Below are positions 22,640-34,464 of a DNA stretch of 64,000 bases, piece by piece (position 1 is the stretch's first letter; every line of letters begins with the position of its first letter). The stretch covers positions 62,001-126,000 of the forward strand of contig JAPXFQ010001955.1 of assembly GCA_028564705.1 (NCBI GenBank), given 5' to 3'. A program made the position numbers and the translations under genes. The stretch is from Apricaphanius iberus (lineage: Eukaryota; Chordata; Actinopteri; Cyprinodontiformes; Aphaniidae). A model generated the notes under the pieces. It was not told the origin of the DNA, did not search any database, and saw only the letters and a program-made list of their open reading frames with translations.

Positions 22640-23145
22640 TTGTTTACCCGGTTTTCTCCCAGTATTTTTCTCCCCATAGAAGCTCCAAATGGTCTGGTAC
22701 CCTGCTCAACTATAAAGTCCCCTGCTGGATGGAGAACATTGGTCCAGATGATGCTCAAAGTAACAGAGAATCCTCCATGCTGTCTATTCTCTGGGTTCTC
22801 AGACCCCGAGATGGTCGTGGCAGATGACCGCCTGTACTGAGCCAGGTTCTGCCGGAGGTTTCTTCCTGTTAAAGGGGAGTTTTTCCTCTCCACTGTTGCT
22901 ACATGTTTGCTCAGTATGAGGGATTGCTGAGGAATGCTGTGGTTGGAGTCTGCATGATCCGGGCACAACCTCACGTTGATGACTCATCGCAATCTGCTGG
23001 GATTCCTTACATAGAAAACTTTTAACTGATTAAAATGTTTGTATAATTGTACTGAAATGACTTTTGTTGTAAAGTGCCTTGAGATGATATTTGTTGTGAA
23101 TTGGTGCTATATAAATAAAAGTAAATTGGATTCAATTGAATTTGA
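22640..23145 (+). mobile_element. L2 LINE 3' UTR fragment
   Basis: Carries the shared L2 tail: 'gagccaggttctgccggaggtttcttcctgttaaaggggag', abbreviated here as its first part 'gagccaggttctgccgg' and the block 'gttaaaggggagtttttcc', then 'gtaaagtgccttgagatgat' and 'tgctatataaataaa', ending in an ATTCAATTGAATTTG tail. 5'-truncated, no coding sequence left. Confidence 0.85.
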
Positions 23146-23159
23146 AACAACATGAAAGG

Positions 23160-23235
23160 TCTACTGAATATGTCACCTTGAATTGGCTTGTTGCTGAAAG
23201 TGTGCTATACAGATAAATTTGTCTTATCTTGTCAC
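23160..23235 (+). mobile_element. LINE 3' tail fragment
   Basis: 'ccttgaattggcttgttgctgaaagtgtgctatacagataaa' type tail (first 17 bases ccttgaattggcttgtt), similar to the tail at 27800-27865. Ends in TTGTCTTATC-like repeats. Only the end of the element remains. Confidence 0.6.
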
Positions 23236-23239
23236 AAAC

Positions 23240-24660
23240 ATGGCTGCCTGGCACATACTACTATTATGTGTGGAAAATACATTTTCCAAACTGATAAATG
23301 TGTTTTTCGTTCAGACACATTAGTGCCGTCTGATGACTGGACCAGTAAAGACGTTACAAAAAGCAGTTTTTCTAACTTAGAATTGGAAAAAGTTATACAA
23401 ATCTGCAGAGGGCCCCATGTCATTGTTCGCCTTGGGCCACGAAACTGCTAAATCCGCCACTGCCTAGAGTAAGCAGTTACAGGCTAATACTGGCCTGGGG
23501 CTAAGCAGTACCCCATCTGGAAGTGTTGAGACTGCTCACACCAGAATGACAAAACCAGTATGACAACAACACAGCTGCAACAACCAGTGTTACACAATTG
23601 GAACGTATAGTACTTACTCAATGTACTGTGCAGCACCATTGTTATCATCGATTTCTTCGCTCACTGTGAATATTTCAGTTTTAATCTGTCTGCTTCATAC
23701 CCGCCAGCATTTGCTTACTATTTATGTGACTCTACATGCTAACTTGAAGAATATCAGTACAAAAGGGCACATGACGTCACCTACCCTCAAGGAGTCAAAA
23801 ACACTTCATTCAATAACTGGATTTTCTGAGTGACATATAAACTGGGATTAAGGCTCCCATTCTGGTTAAGGTAGCTTGATTATTTCCATAATTTAAATTA
23901 TATGTTAAGTCTCTCATTGGTTGTTATTAACTGTGATATGTCTGGAGGCATAAAGAATTATTTAGTTTACTGGATCCTTTGGATTTACCAAGACTCAAAA
24001 CAATGGGAAAGTCCAAGTCATCATAAGACTTTCCTGATTTCGGACACATATAGGCTATCCAGGTAGAATAAACCCAGAATGTTCTGTGTGGTCACAAAGT
24101 ACTTGTCACTTATCTAGATTAGTGTATGTAAACATCTATCAGGAACCATTATTTTATCCTGGTTTTTAGATTTGTAATATTACCACAAATATTCTGATAC
24201 ACAGCCTGATTTGAGCTGTATTTGCATATGGAACATTTTACAATTAAAATAATTCCACAAATTGCATTAAGTAGCAGACATGGATTAAAACGTTACTCTT
24301 TGCTAAAAGTGTGAGAAAAATCTACTTTGAAACAGTACTTCTGGATGCATTTGAAAAGAATCATAATTGTCTTTCCAAAATATGAAGAATGAAGGGGGTG
24401 ATTAAAGGAACAAAAGAACAACAGTAATAGTTTATTTCTTGCTAAATGAAGGCTTCTGTGCTGCTGGTCAAATTTGGGACAAGTTCAAGGAGAATGTGAG
24501 AACGTAAAACATTGTTGCTTGGTATCTTTAAAATCCCAGAGTTTTTGAATGTGAAAGGGTATTAGAGTATTATGATATGTTCTCAGCTTTCCTGCCTCAA
24601 CAGTTTTAGCACTTGTATCCCGCTAGAGGTTGAAATGGTTTTTACTTCATTTTTTAAATA
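23240..24660. other. Non-coding sequence with a dispersed repeat
   Basis: 23540-23610 is related to 10780-10870. 'ctaaatccgccactgcc' at 23450-23465 is a fish transposon-edge-like motif, also seen in altered form near 32010. No gene. Confidence 0.4.
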
Positions 24661-24669
24661 TATTTTTCT

Positions 24670-24785
24670 GTGATGGAATGGCGACCTGTCCAGGGTGTAC
24701 CCCGCCTCTCGCCCATTGACAGCTGGACACAAGCACCAGCTTCCCCCTTGAGGAATAAGCAGTTTAGAAAATGGATGGATGGAAA
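24670..24785 (+). mobile_element. SINE 3' end with ATGG tail
   Basis: 'ccagggtgtaccccgcctct', 'cccattgacagctgg' and a tail of 'aaaatggatggatgg'. Same family as 8785-9155; the tRNA head is missing. Confidence 0.8.
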
Positions 24786-24789
24786 TATA

Positions 24790-26335
24790 TTTTTGTTACT
24801 ATAACATGTATTTAAGCTTCTAAAATTTAACAGTGCTCTAATGAATATTTTGTTTTTTAATTCCTCGAGTTGGTAGAGTTACCAAAACAGTTGACAGACT
24901 CAACAAGGAAAAGTTGTGTGCTCAATGTGCTCCTCTTGCTTAAAGCTTTCAAAGTAATTATCAGCATATAGAAATTGCTGACTTGCTAACTCAAGAGTTT
25001 TAAGAAAAACATCAGTTTAGCAAAGATGAGTGAACAGCTTCCAAGTAGACTGTCTACATGGGTAGTTTCTATTTAGCAAGTTTGTACCACATTCATCAGC
25101 ATGTTTAGGAGTTGTGTGTAGTCCCTCTGTTATGGAACAAATGGGAGTACAACCCATTAGATGGAGACTGGTAGAAGCAAGCTTCTTTACTGTAATGTTT
25201 TATTGTGAGTGAAAGCAAAGCAACCAAATTATTACATCACTTTTTTTATTAGATATTATAGGCTGAATATGGAAAATAGGCACCAAAGCGACATCTAGTG
25301 TGTTGAGGCTGAAGCTGAAATACGATACTTAATTTTGAACCGTCTGGATGACAGTTTTGTTGCCGTAACCAGCCATCATCATGTCCATTGACAAATTGTA
25401 CAGGGTAAAGACTATTTTGTACTAATAAGTTTAAAAAAGTAAACGAAAAATAATTGTAACAAAATATGGGTCAAAAGCAACAAAACGTTTTTGTACCTGT
25501 CCTCTAGGCATCTTACTTTGGTAACTGAATGGTATCCTCCACTCCTCTTGGTGATGTCCTCGATAAAAGTCTTAATTTATACTTTAGAATTTAGATAAAC
25601 ATCCGATAGATTTCACAGCGTGTGTATTTGACTGAGGTGTATGGTCGGAGACCTATATCAATACAGAAAGTTACCTAGAAAAGTTTTTATAATAAAGTTT
25701 TTATAATAGCCACTCACCGCAGCGGTGTAAGCGAGCTTCCTATACTGGGGAGTACAGGAGGAAACTGCTTCCTTTTCTTTTGTTTACTCGGTGTGGAGGT
25801 TGATGCTCTCATATTGAGGAACAACGTCATATACACAAGTATTGCAAAGCTGTTTGACCGACAGCTCACTTTAGCCGTTAGCAAGCTTTCTTACCTTTCT
25901 GCGTACGTTTTGATCCCGTGAAAGTTTTTCATTGCGTCCATCTGTTGTAGGTTTCATCTAAACTAACTCTGGTTTTAGATTTTGTAAGGTCGCTCCTCTT
26001 CTGAGAAAGATAATGAAATATATGTGGCTTAGACACAGCAGCTAAACTTACAGAGTGCTCAATGTTCCACACTAAATGCCTTGTTGCTCCAGGCAACCTA
26101 CAATGCTGCGCCACTGTTGGCTGATACAAATACATATAAAGAGCGTGGTGGTTGGAAAAAGCGACTTTTTTAAGGATTTTAGGTTAAATATAACGTTTAA
26201 AGGGAAGGGTGCACTTTCATTCTACAAACCTATAAACTCCCCGTTGAAGTATTACTTTTTTAAAGAGATAGCAATGCAAAGACTCTGGAACCTTATATCT
26301 TAATTCCATAAAAAAAATGGTGAAGTGATATAAAA
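24790..26335. other. Non-coding sequence
   Basis: No recognised gene or element. The block 25730-26100 is less AT-rich and could be a regulatory or untranslated segment, but nothing in it decides this. Confidence 0.4.
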
Positions 26336-26340
26336 CTGTG

Positions 26341-26541
26341 TTTTCCAACCCTGGTCCTCGAGACACATTTCCATGAATGTTTTAGTGGTTTTCCTGCTTT
26401 AACACATCTGATTCAGATGATTGCAGTTCAGGAAAAGACTGGTATTTAGCAAACATTTGAAATCAGGTGTGATGAAGCAGGTAAAACCTATAAAAACATG
26501 TAGGGCAGTGTTCCTAAAGCACCAGGGTGGGAAAACATTGG
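26341..26541. mobile_element. Small palindromic MITE
   Basis: The two halves are imperfect inverted copies: 'ccaaccctggtcctcgag' at the left end against 'caccagggtgggaaaaca' at the right, and 'cctgctttaacacatctgat' against 'aatcaggtgtgatgaagcag'. About 200 bp, non-coding. It resembles a palindromic MITE that is widespread in teleosts. Confidence 0.75.
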
Positions 26542-26601
26542 TATGAAATTAACAAAGAAAGATACATAGTCAACTTAAACAAAAAGGGCACCTCTCAGAA
26601 G

Positions 26602-26629
26602 TAATAATAATAATAATAATAATAATAAT
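26602..26629. repeat. TAA microsatellite
   Basis: Nine uninterrupted TAA units directly beside the SINE-like fragment that follows; probably that element's tail. Confidence 0.95.
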
Positions 26630-26880
26630 GGATTGCATTTATATAGTGCTTTAGAATTCCATTATTCATTCATTCTCACATTCACACAGTGGTGGAAGCA
26701 AGCCACAATTGTAGCCACAGCTACCCTGGGGCAGGCTGACTGAAGCAAGGCTGCCATTTTGCAAGTTTGGGCCCTCTGGCCAACACCATTAGGAAAGGTA
26801 GGTGAACCATCTCACAAAATAGCATGTAGCAGGCAGAAGCAGGGATCAAGCCCACAATTTCCGAGTCACAGGCCTAGAAC
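26630..26880 (-). mobile_element. SINE-like fragment (tRNA end degenerate)
   Basis: Contains 'attgcatttatatagtgctt', 'cacacagtggtggaagcaag', 'ctaccctggggcaggctgactgaagc' (long block, positions 26725-26750) and a degenerate B-box-like 'ggatcaagccc'. This order is known to me from a common fish SINE family whose tRNA head would be at the right. The copy is old. Confidence 0.6.
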
Positions 26881-26889
26881 AAAATAGAT

Positions 26890-27600
26890 ATAAAGAAAAA
26901 AGGGATTCATATGATCAAGTGAAGAAGGACATAAAAAATATACAATAACAAGCAAGAAAACAAATCAAGATAGGTCAATATTTAAATTTAGATTGAATGA
27001 AAATATATTTTGCATGTAAATATATTTTTTCTTAAATGTTCAAAATAAAGATGACTAGAAAAGGACTTAGAGTGTAATCTAGGTCACCCCAAAAATCTAA
27101 TCATTTGTTCCAGGTCCTGAAAATGTTAGAAAAATCCATCCATAGCTTATAAAATTATGTTGCTAGCCAAAAAACCCTAAAAAACATAATCCTCCTCTGT
27201 GGAGTCACTCATTAGATTAATCAAATATAAACTATGTATTTATGTATTGTTTAGGTTACTATTCGGCTTGAGACATAGAATTTCAACAATTAGCAAATCA
27301 AAAAATATGTACAGTTTGTAGATTTTTTTAGATCTTTTGTTTTGTTTTTCATTACTGTATCTTCTGAAATTTTACATTTTTTTCCGAGTTTATTCACATA
27401 GTGATTGTACTGATAATTTATTCTTCAAACATAGACAGACTGGAACGGATTGAAGTGGTAAATGTAGAAAACCCACAAAAAGTTCCTAATGCATCAATAA
27501 GGTAGAAACTATTTTATTTTTTTGATTAAAATTTTTCTTCATTAAGTCATTTTCTTCTTTTTTTTCATTTTCTTATTTTAATACAGTGTCAGAATTTATT
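26890..27600. other. AT-rich non-coding sequence
   Basis: No frame or repeat recognised; poly-T and poly-A runs. Confidence 0.5.
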
Positions 27601-27609
27601 TTCTGAGTA

Positions 27610-27865
27610 TTCCAGATAACTGCGAAGCTGCTGAAAAGTTCCTTCAAATCAAAACTAAAAACCCATCTCTTCAGAGCTCTCTGATTAACTGCTTATAATA
27701 TCTGGAATATTAGTAGTAGGTTTTAAGGTTCCTTATATCCTTGATGTTGGGTTTTTCTGTTTTTAATGTTTCACTGTTGCGTTTATTCTTTTCCCTAATC
27801 AAACGAAGCAACTTGAATTGTCTCGTTGCTGTAAGTGTGCTACAGAAATTAATTTGCCTTGCTTA
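27610..27865 (+). mobile_element. LINE 3' end fragment
   Basis: Short coding remnant (FLQIKTKNPSLQSSLIN, like the KLKTHLFRALL-type end of fish LINEs), then a UTR, then 'gtgtgctacagaaattaatttgccttgc'-type tail (27833-27860). 5'-truncated and degenerate. Confidence 0.55.
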
Positions 27866-27869
27866 TTAT

Positions 27870-29180
27870 TTATCTATTCATGCATTTTCTTTCAAACAAA
27901 TATATCATTAAAAATAAAAGAAAAAGTCAGCAAACAGCAACATGGAAAAAGTGGGTGTTTGCCTAGAGATACTAATACAGACTTGTTAATATGTCTGTCC
28001 TGTTAGTGTAGGTTGTAAGCTTTTTTCCTGCCTCTTCCTTTCCTTCCTCGCAAATAAAAAAGAAAACACTGACTACAGTAAACTTATTAACGCAGACAGA
28101 ATAAAAATGGCATCATACAAATGCATTATGATCAGGTACTGTGTCAATGACCTGATCTGCCGTGAAAAAAATATGGGAACAGGTTTTGACAGGTTATATT
28201 TGATAACTGTCACTGCTTCTGACGGAATGCTGAACACATTGGAATCATACTGTGTTCAAATAAGCAGTTAGTCCATATCTCTGACATCAGCTCAGCTTTA
28301 CTTATTTTGAATGGATAAAAGAATGCAGTCAAAGATTACCGTTCCAGCATAATAAAGAGCAACACAAAACTGGAAAATTTGTGTGTGTTTTTTTGCAGAA
28401 GATATTGTATCTGTCCGTGTTGATGCTTTTTCACTTATGCAGGCAGATTTAAAGAAGCATTATTTGGGCATTTCCCTGACGTTTTACCCTGGCACATCCA
28501 AAAATTCCCTCATCCCATCTTGCCCTGAAGCCTCTCACGAATACCAGCATGGATGAGCTTGTCCTGCCACTGAACCCCATCCCAACTACCTGGTGACACA
28601 CATACACACAGTCGCATACACCCACCCTTATCGCCACCATCTTGTGCAGAAGACTTTGCTTCCTGCTTTGCTCAGACACAGACACACAAAGCATTGCCTT
28701 CCCACAAACTCCAGCATCACAGCACCATTCTTATCTCATTTTTTAAAGATTCAATCAAACCTTACTTTGTGTGTACTCTTGGGCACAAACTTCTGACGAG
28801 GTGTACACTCACTTGTTCTGTGGTATTTGATGATGGTGGGGGTGCTGTGTGTGGGTTCTGTCTCAGATTTGGGGGGAGATCCCTATCTGGACACTACGGG
28901 AAGAGCAAAGCATAAAACTGATGGAGAAAGGGGATGAGGGGTTGAGAGGGGTTCACAGATCAGCACAGAGGTGTTTTATCTTCTGCTTCCCAATTTGCTA
29001 GCTTATCATGTTGGTGTGGTGGCAATAGCTCACCAAAGACATAAAAAACAGCAGATAAACTGACAAGCCACCTCTTGTTTTGAAGTTGTTTACACCTGTG
29101 TTGCTGCCTCACCCTCACAAACCCAGTCATTTTTAAAACAATGTTGTATTTACTTTACATTTTGCCATTTCTCAGTATGC
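27870..29180. other. Non-coding sequence, nothing firm
   Basis: Contains a CA/ACAC-rich block (28590-28695) that keeps spurious frames open on both strands. No gene or RNA recognised. Confidence 0.45.
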
Positions 29181-29189
29181 AGTTACCGT

Positions 29190-30262
29190 GCCTTTAAAAA
29201 CTATTCACTCTCTTGGATGTTTTACTCTTTTTCTTTGGTAATTTCTTGGATGGATAGATTTTCCTTGAGAAAAAAATAAACTCAAGAAGCGCTACTCTTA
29301 CTTCAGTAAATTTTTTGGATATTCTACCCACCTCTGTTCCCTGCTACCATTACAGCATGAAGACAAAAAACACTCCAAGCAAATCAGAGAAAATGCGTTT
29401 GAGAAGTATGAGATAGAAGTCCAGCTAAATATATTATCAAAAAATGGAATTAATATGGCCCAAGTGTAAATCTACCTAAACCAGACCTTCCTCACAAACT
29501 GAGTGACCATGTAAGAAGCGGTGTGAGACAGACACCATGACACCTATGACTATGCTGAAGGAGTTACAAGCTTCAGTAGCCGAGAAGGCAGAGACTCTGC
29601 ATGCAACAGCTGTTACCAGGGTTCGTCACCAGTCAAAGCTTTATGGGAGAGCAGCAATGAGGACACTACAAATTAAGAGACTCATATCAAGGCTTGTCTA
29701 GAGATTGTAAGAAGATGTTGATTTTTTGTGAACAAAACTGAGCTTTATTGCAATCAGACAAGGCCCTATTATTAGCTGACAGCAAACTTTTCAAATCAAC
29801 ATAAACACACCATCTTGAAGTATGGTGGTGGTAGCATCATGATGTGGGGATTCTTTGAGCAGCAGGCACTTGAAGGCCTGTTAAGGTAGAAGGTAAAAAG
29901 AATGCAACGATATAGAGAAATCCTGAAGGACAATGTGTTTATACCTGCAAGAGAACATTTATTTTGTAGCTTCGGCTACACAGACCTTGTTTGAAAGCAA
30001 GAAGATTGATGCTGTGGAGAAGCCCAGTCAAAGCCCAGACCTCAATCACAGATAGTGTGGAAAGTGTGGAAGCTAGATCTGCAAATGGCTGTTCACAACC
30101 GATCCCCACACAACCTGCAACGTAACAGACCTTGAACAGTTTAACAAGAAGGTATATTTTTATTTATTTATTTTTAAAAATCTATGTTTTGTGATCATTG
30201 GTAATTTTTAAAATCAATAACAGGGTAAAATTTCCAAGTGACTGAATACTTTTTATATGTAC
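29190..30262 (+). mobile_element. Tc1-like DNA transposon, decayed
   Basis: The ends are imperfect inverted repeats: 'tttaaaaactattcac' near 29195 and 'gtgactgaatactttttat' near 30240. The interior retains Tc1 transposase-coding landmarks in order: 'agctttatgggagag', 'aaactgagctttattg', 'agtatggtggtggtagcatcatgatgtgggga' (start at 29819) and 'agcccagtcaaagcccagac'. Stops and indels break every frame; deletions have removed several parts. Tc1 elements move by cut and paste with a DDE transposase and a TA target. Confidence 0.8.
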
Positions 30263-30269
30263 GATACAA

Positions 30270-32650
30270 ATAATGTTACTTTACTTTTTTGGATTCTTGG
30301 GTCACTTTCCTATGACAACACCACCCACATAAGGCAGGCACGTTGTAATAGAAAATAGTCCAAACCGAGTAGAGATTAATAGAGCTGCACTGAGTAGGTA
30401 CAAGTGGAAAAGTTCGAATTGGTCTAATGCTTTCCAACCGTGTTGTTTTTTGAGTTTACTACTCATTTACAGACGAATTCAGCTCATTATCCTCTCACAC
30501 ATCCGTGCTCTACTCTCCTGCTCCTCTCTCACTGGAGCATCTGGTGTTGGTGTCAGTTTACTTTGTGCTGCATTGAATGTAATTGGAAAAAGGAACTTTA
30601 AGCGCTTAACATCTGTTTTTGTTTCCTATTTTGTCTTATACTTCGGGGGGAAAGGATCAATATCGACCTGAATACGGGGGGGACAGATCCCCCCTGTCCC
30701 CCACCCCATCTGCGCCCTTGTATCCAGCATTGATTGACAGGGGCTGCCTTTAATCTAGCATTGTTGCACATGAGCCACGCTTGTTAAGCATTGTTCAATT
30801 CACCTGGGCTTCGGTAAATTAAATAAACCTGGAGTAAACTGTCATGCTCCCATCGAGAATACCGAGCATCTATGGGTGTCCTACGTGGGATTGATGGCAA
30901 TTTCCATCTGACAAAACATAAATGTCAGTTGTGATAGCCAAATAGCTCCCGAATTTGCAACACTGATGTCAGACAGAACCATCGTGAAGTTGATATATAA
31001 ACATTGTGTGATTGTATAAGCCATCTTGAGAGACCTGAAAGGCGGCATTTATAAAAATATCGAAACTGAATCTTAAGATTCTAATTCTACCGACAGTTAG
31101 CATAGTATTTTTAACCCACAATGGCTGAGAAGCAATGATACACCAAAGGACGGCTAGGCACTTTCATGCTGTGCTGCTTTTAAAAATGTTTGGGAACACC
31201 CGAGTGGTTCTGCAGCTCAGCGATCAGAATCATGCAGGAAAAGGAAGTTCCACAATGAAAGTTGAAGAAAATTAGGAAGGTAGGGCTATTCAAGAGAAAG
31301 AAGACTGGATTTTATTTACAGAGAACATCCATGTTGATGACTGTAATCATTTTATTTGTATATTTAATGTTTATTGTCATTTATATCGATAGTAATCAGT
31401 CCATGGTAACAAAATAAAATGACAAAAAATGCTACAAATGAAAAAAAAAATTATCCAGTGCAATTTATAATGAAAAAAATAATGTGGCGCAAGCAGCTTT
31501 GTCAGCATGTTCAGTTGTTTTGCTGTTGCATTTTAATGATAGCAAATACTGTGTTTAGTTTATTTTCGTTAAATTGCTGGTTTCATTATCAGCTCATTGG
31601 TGCCTTTATGAAATGCCGACAACATCCATTATATTGGACAAACTTGTTTAAGCTTACATAACATGATTATAGTGAGCTTTTGAAATATTTAATGACTAAT
31701 CTCTTAATATTGTCTTTTACTTTTTACACTCTCAGTGATCTTAATTTCCTAGGTTCTTAGTGAATGTGACCTTATTGATGCTTCACAGAAATCAAGTGTT
31801 GCTTGATCAGCCTTGATAGATAATGTGTGATTCTGTTCGGATTCTGGAGCCGTGGTGTCTTTTTGATGGTATTATGAGGTGTATTCATTCAGGTAAAGGT
31901 TGGACTAAGTAGAATATCAGTAAAGGACTAGGGCTGAAATGCAAGGCCCTGACTGCTGTATTTTCTTGGACAGGGTAGGGTGTGAGCCCCCACTGACAGA
32001 AATTCAAATCGGCGCCACTGCTTGGATTTTTTAAATATTTGATCAAGCTAGAATAAGCCTCACACCTAGCCTGTCTTGAAGCAGGTTTGTCCAAGAGCAT
32101 ATGTTGCCATGGTGAATGAACAAGGCTTCAGGTTAGCCTTGATCTTGCAACAAATCTGGGGAAACTGAGCCAGGACTGTCACTTTTGGAATTAGATCGCT
32201 TTGAGGAATACCCCTCAGGTGTATTTTAAAATAGCAAATTAATTCTACAGTGAAATATATTTGAGTTGGTATGACTAATGTATGTGCTGTCATCACAGAA
32301 AAGAAGCTTCAACATTCGTTTTAGATCCAAAACTGTTTATTTAAAGAGCAAACTGGGTTTCCTGAATCCATTGCAGTTTACATGTTTAACTCCATATTAA
32401 TCTTTACAAATCTGTCCTACAATTTATTGCAGGGGTCCACAGCTTGTTGCTGCTTGCTACAAAATCTAAAAACAGAAATATTTTTTTTGTTTCATAAGCT
32501 TTCATATTTAAATAGGTAAACAAACCACTTTTATTTTGCAGCTCTAGACAATTTGTACTTCATAGCAGCCAGAGCAAAAGCTGCTATCTGACTTGAAAAG
32601 ATAACCTACATCGGATCTATCAGATGTGATTTAAGAAAATAAAATTAAGA
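30270..32650. other. Non-coding sequence, nothing firm
   Basis: A G-run/C-run inverted pair (about 30675-30705) can form a hairpin. Poly-A and AT-rich blocks fill much of 31000-31700. Frames at 31885-32296 have no recognisable product. Confidence 0.45.
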
Positions 32651-32659
32651 ACTATTGAA

Positions 32660-33075
32660 TTGTTTCAGTGATGAGCGATTGCCCCAAATTTGTTCCAGAG
32701 TTTAACTCCACATACAGACACACACATACTTTTCCTGGTGGAAGACACTGCTTGAATCTTAAAGTTATCACACCCCCTCAGGTTATATCCCCCTTCTGTT
32801 TATGTAAAAGGCATTTGTATCCTTGCAGGTAACATACTTTTGTTTGCTTTAAACAGAAGTTGGGCAGTAGAGAAATCACCTAAATCATTCATTTTTAATA
32901 GTTTAGACTGCAGAAATAATATATTAGTGTGATCACAATATCCCACTTTGTGTATAATTCTTCCAGGCCGTTTTTGGAGTATAACAAAGAGGTGTAATGA
33001 ACTTTTATAGTTATAGCCCCAAAGTTCTACACAGCAACAAATCACTGGCACCACACCAGATTGCGGCATACTGAA
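32660..33075 (-). mobile_element. LINE ORF C-terminal fragment
   Basis: On the minus strand, 33069-32800 encodes CVELWGYNYKSSLHLFVILQ, then KRPGRIIHKVGYCDHTNILF and LLKMNDLGDFSTAQLLFKAN. After a frameshift the strand continues with GGYNLRGCDNFK and SVCGVKLWNKFG (32790-32670). This is the C-terminal part of a fish LINE RT polyprotein of the L2/CR1/Rex1 broad group; I do not name the family. The RT palm and endonuclease are absent. Confidence 0.75.
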
Positions 33076-33079
33076 GTAT

Positions 33080-33695
33080 TTGAGAAGGGAAAAAAAGGCT
33101 TGCGTGATCGGAAAATTCGAAGATCTGAGAGGTGCTTTCCCTCTTAACCACTCTACCTAAGCCAATCGGTTATAGGTTAAGGGCCAGTCTTGGGTTTCCC
33201 ATCAATCAGACTGATGTAGTAGTCACTCCACGTGCAAATGTGTTTTAGGAGGGTCTTTGTTGACATCTTTGTGCACATGCGCGATTGGTTGCAGAAAAAA
33301 CAAAAAACGCCGGCTATAGAGACACAACGAACAATTCCAAGACAGTTAGAAGGCAAAATCCACGATATATAACCACCTTAATATCTGAAAACTGGGAGAG
33401 CTTTCAAGAGACGATTAAAATCTCTATTGACGGTTAAATAGAAGTTATTTAGAGCCCCTTTTAGACATGTGAAAGACGTTTTTCCCTGGTGTCCATTTAT
33501 CACTATTCCTAAAGCCGACCTTTCACTCAAGTTTACGCCTTTCAAAAGTCTGGAGACCTGAGATTATGTTGATTCAAGGAGAGTTAGGAAAATCTTTGCG
33601 AAACAGAAAGGCGTATTTGTGTTAAAAGGGGAGGTCAGACGAGCAGAAACAGCGTGAGTTGCATCATCTGTGAGGAAATTGCAAAGGAGAATAGC
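33080..33695. other. Moderately GC sequence upstream of a possible exon
   Basis: No repeat recognised. Less AT-rich than its surroundings and without the stop-dense poly-A texture. It could be a promoter or 5' UTR, on the sole ground that a good Kozak ATG and splice donor follow. Confidence 0.2.
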
Positions 33696-33723
33696 ATGAT
33701 CCTCAATGTGACTGTAAAGCTGG
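33696..33723 (+). CDS. Possible short first coding exon
   Basis: ATG with A at -3, nine codons (MILNVTVKL) and a strong splice donor GTAAGT after the tenth codon's first base. I do not recognise the peptide. No matching second exon was found in the window. A chance occurrence is quite possible; it is listed because it is the only host-exon-like signal I saw. Confidence 0.15.
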
Positions 33724-34460
33724 GTAAGTCCTGATCAGTGTCCTTATATTTATTTATTTATGTATTTATGGAAATATAGTCACTGTTGTATAAGTTAAAT
33801 TATCCTGTGATAACTTTAGTAATTCAGTGGTGTCTGGTCTCAGGTGAAAAACCAAATATCACTGCTTAAAGTGGTCTTTTTTTTTTATCCAGTCTTGGAG
33901 AAAAACATGCCATCATTTTACAGCTGAATAAATTAGAAGCAGGTGTCAGGATAGGATTTACAGCTACTGCTACAGCGCGAATAATCAGGTGCCAATTGCG
34001 GTTTGGGAAATCTGTATCAGAACGTGAAAACAATATAATGCAGAGGATTTGAAAATACGCAAACCTCATATTTTGTCAAATAAAAATTCTCTAACAAATA
34101 TGTGGTCACAATTTAAAATTAATGGTGCATATCTTTCAGAAAAATGAATGTCACCTAGTTCATGCCCTTTAGTGTTTCGTTCCTAGTTACTTTTGAGTAT
34201 TATAATTGCCACCTGCTGACCTGTCTTGGTATGGCTGTAGTATCTGTAGTCTCAGTATGGTATACCAGCAATGAAGGTAAGTGACTAGTTAAAAGCATGG
34301 ATTTATTCCTGAACAGACCTATCAGGTTCGGGGTCCCAAGAGCTCTGATAATCTACACATATATGCTTCTGTAATATAGGCTTGTTTTGGGTTTTTTCAT
34401 CTCATGTCTGAATAATTTCCATTTTTATCCACAAAAGTCATCAGAATCTTTTAATGCAAT
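33724..34460. other. AT-rich non-coding sequence
   Basis: No gene or element recognised before the L2 tail at 34465. Confidence 0.5.
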
Positions 34461-34464
34461 GGAC

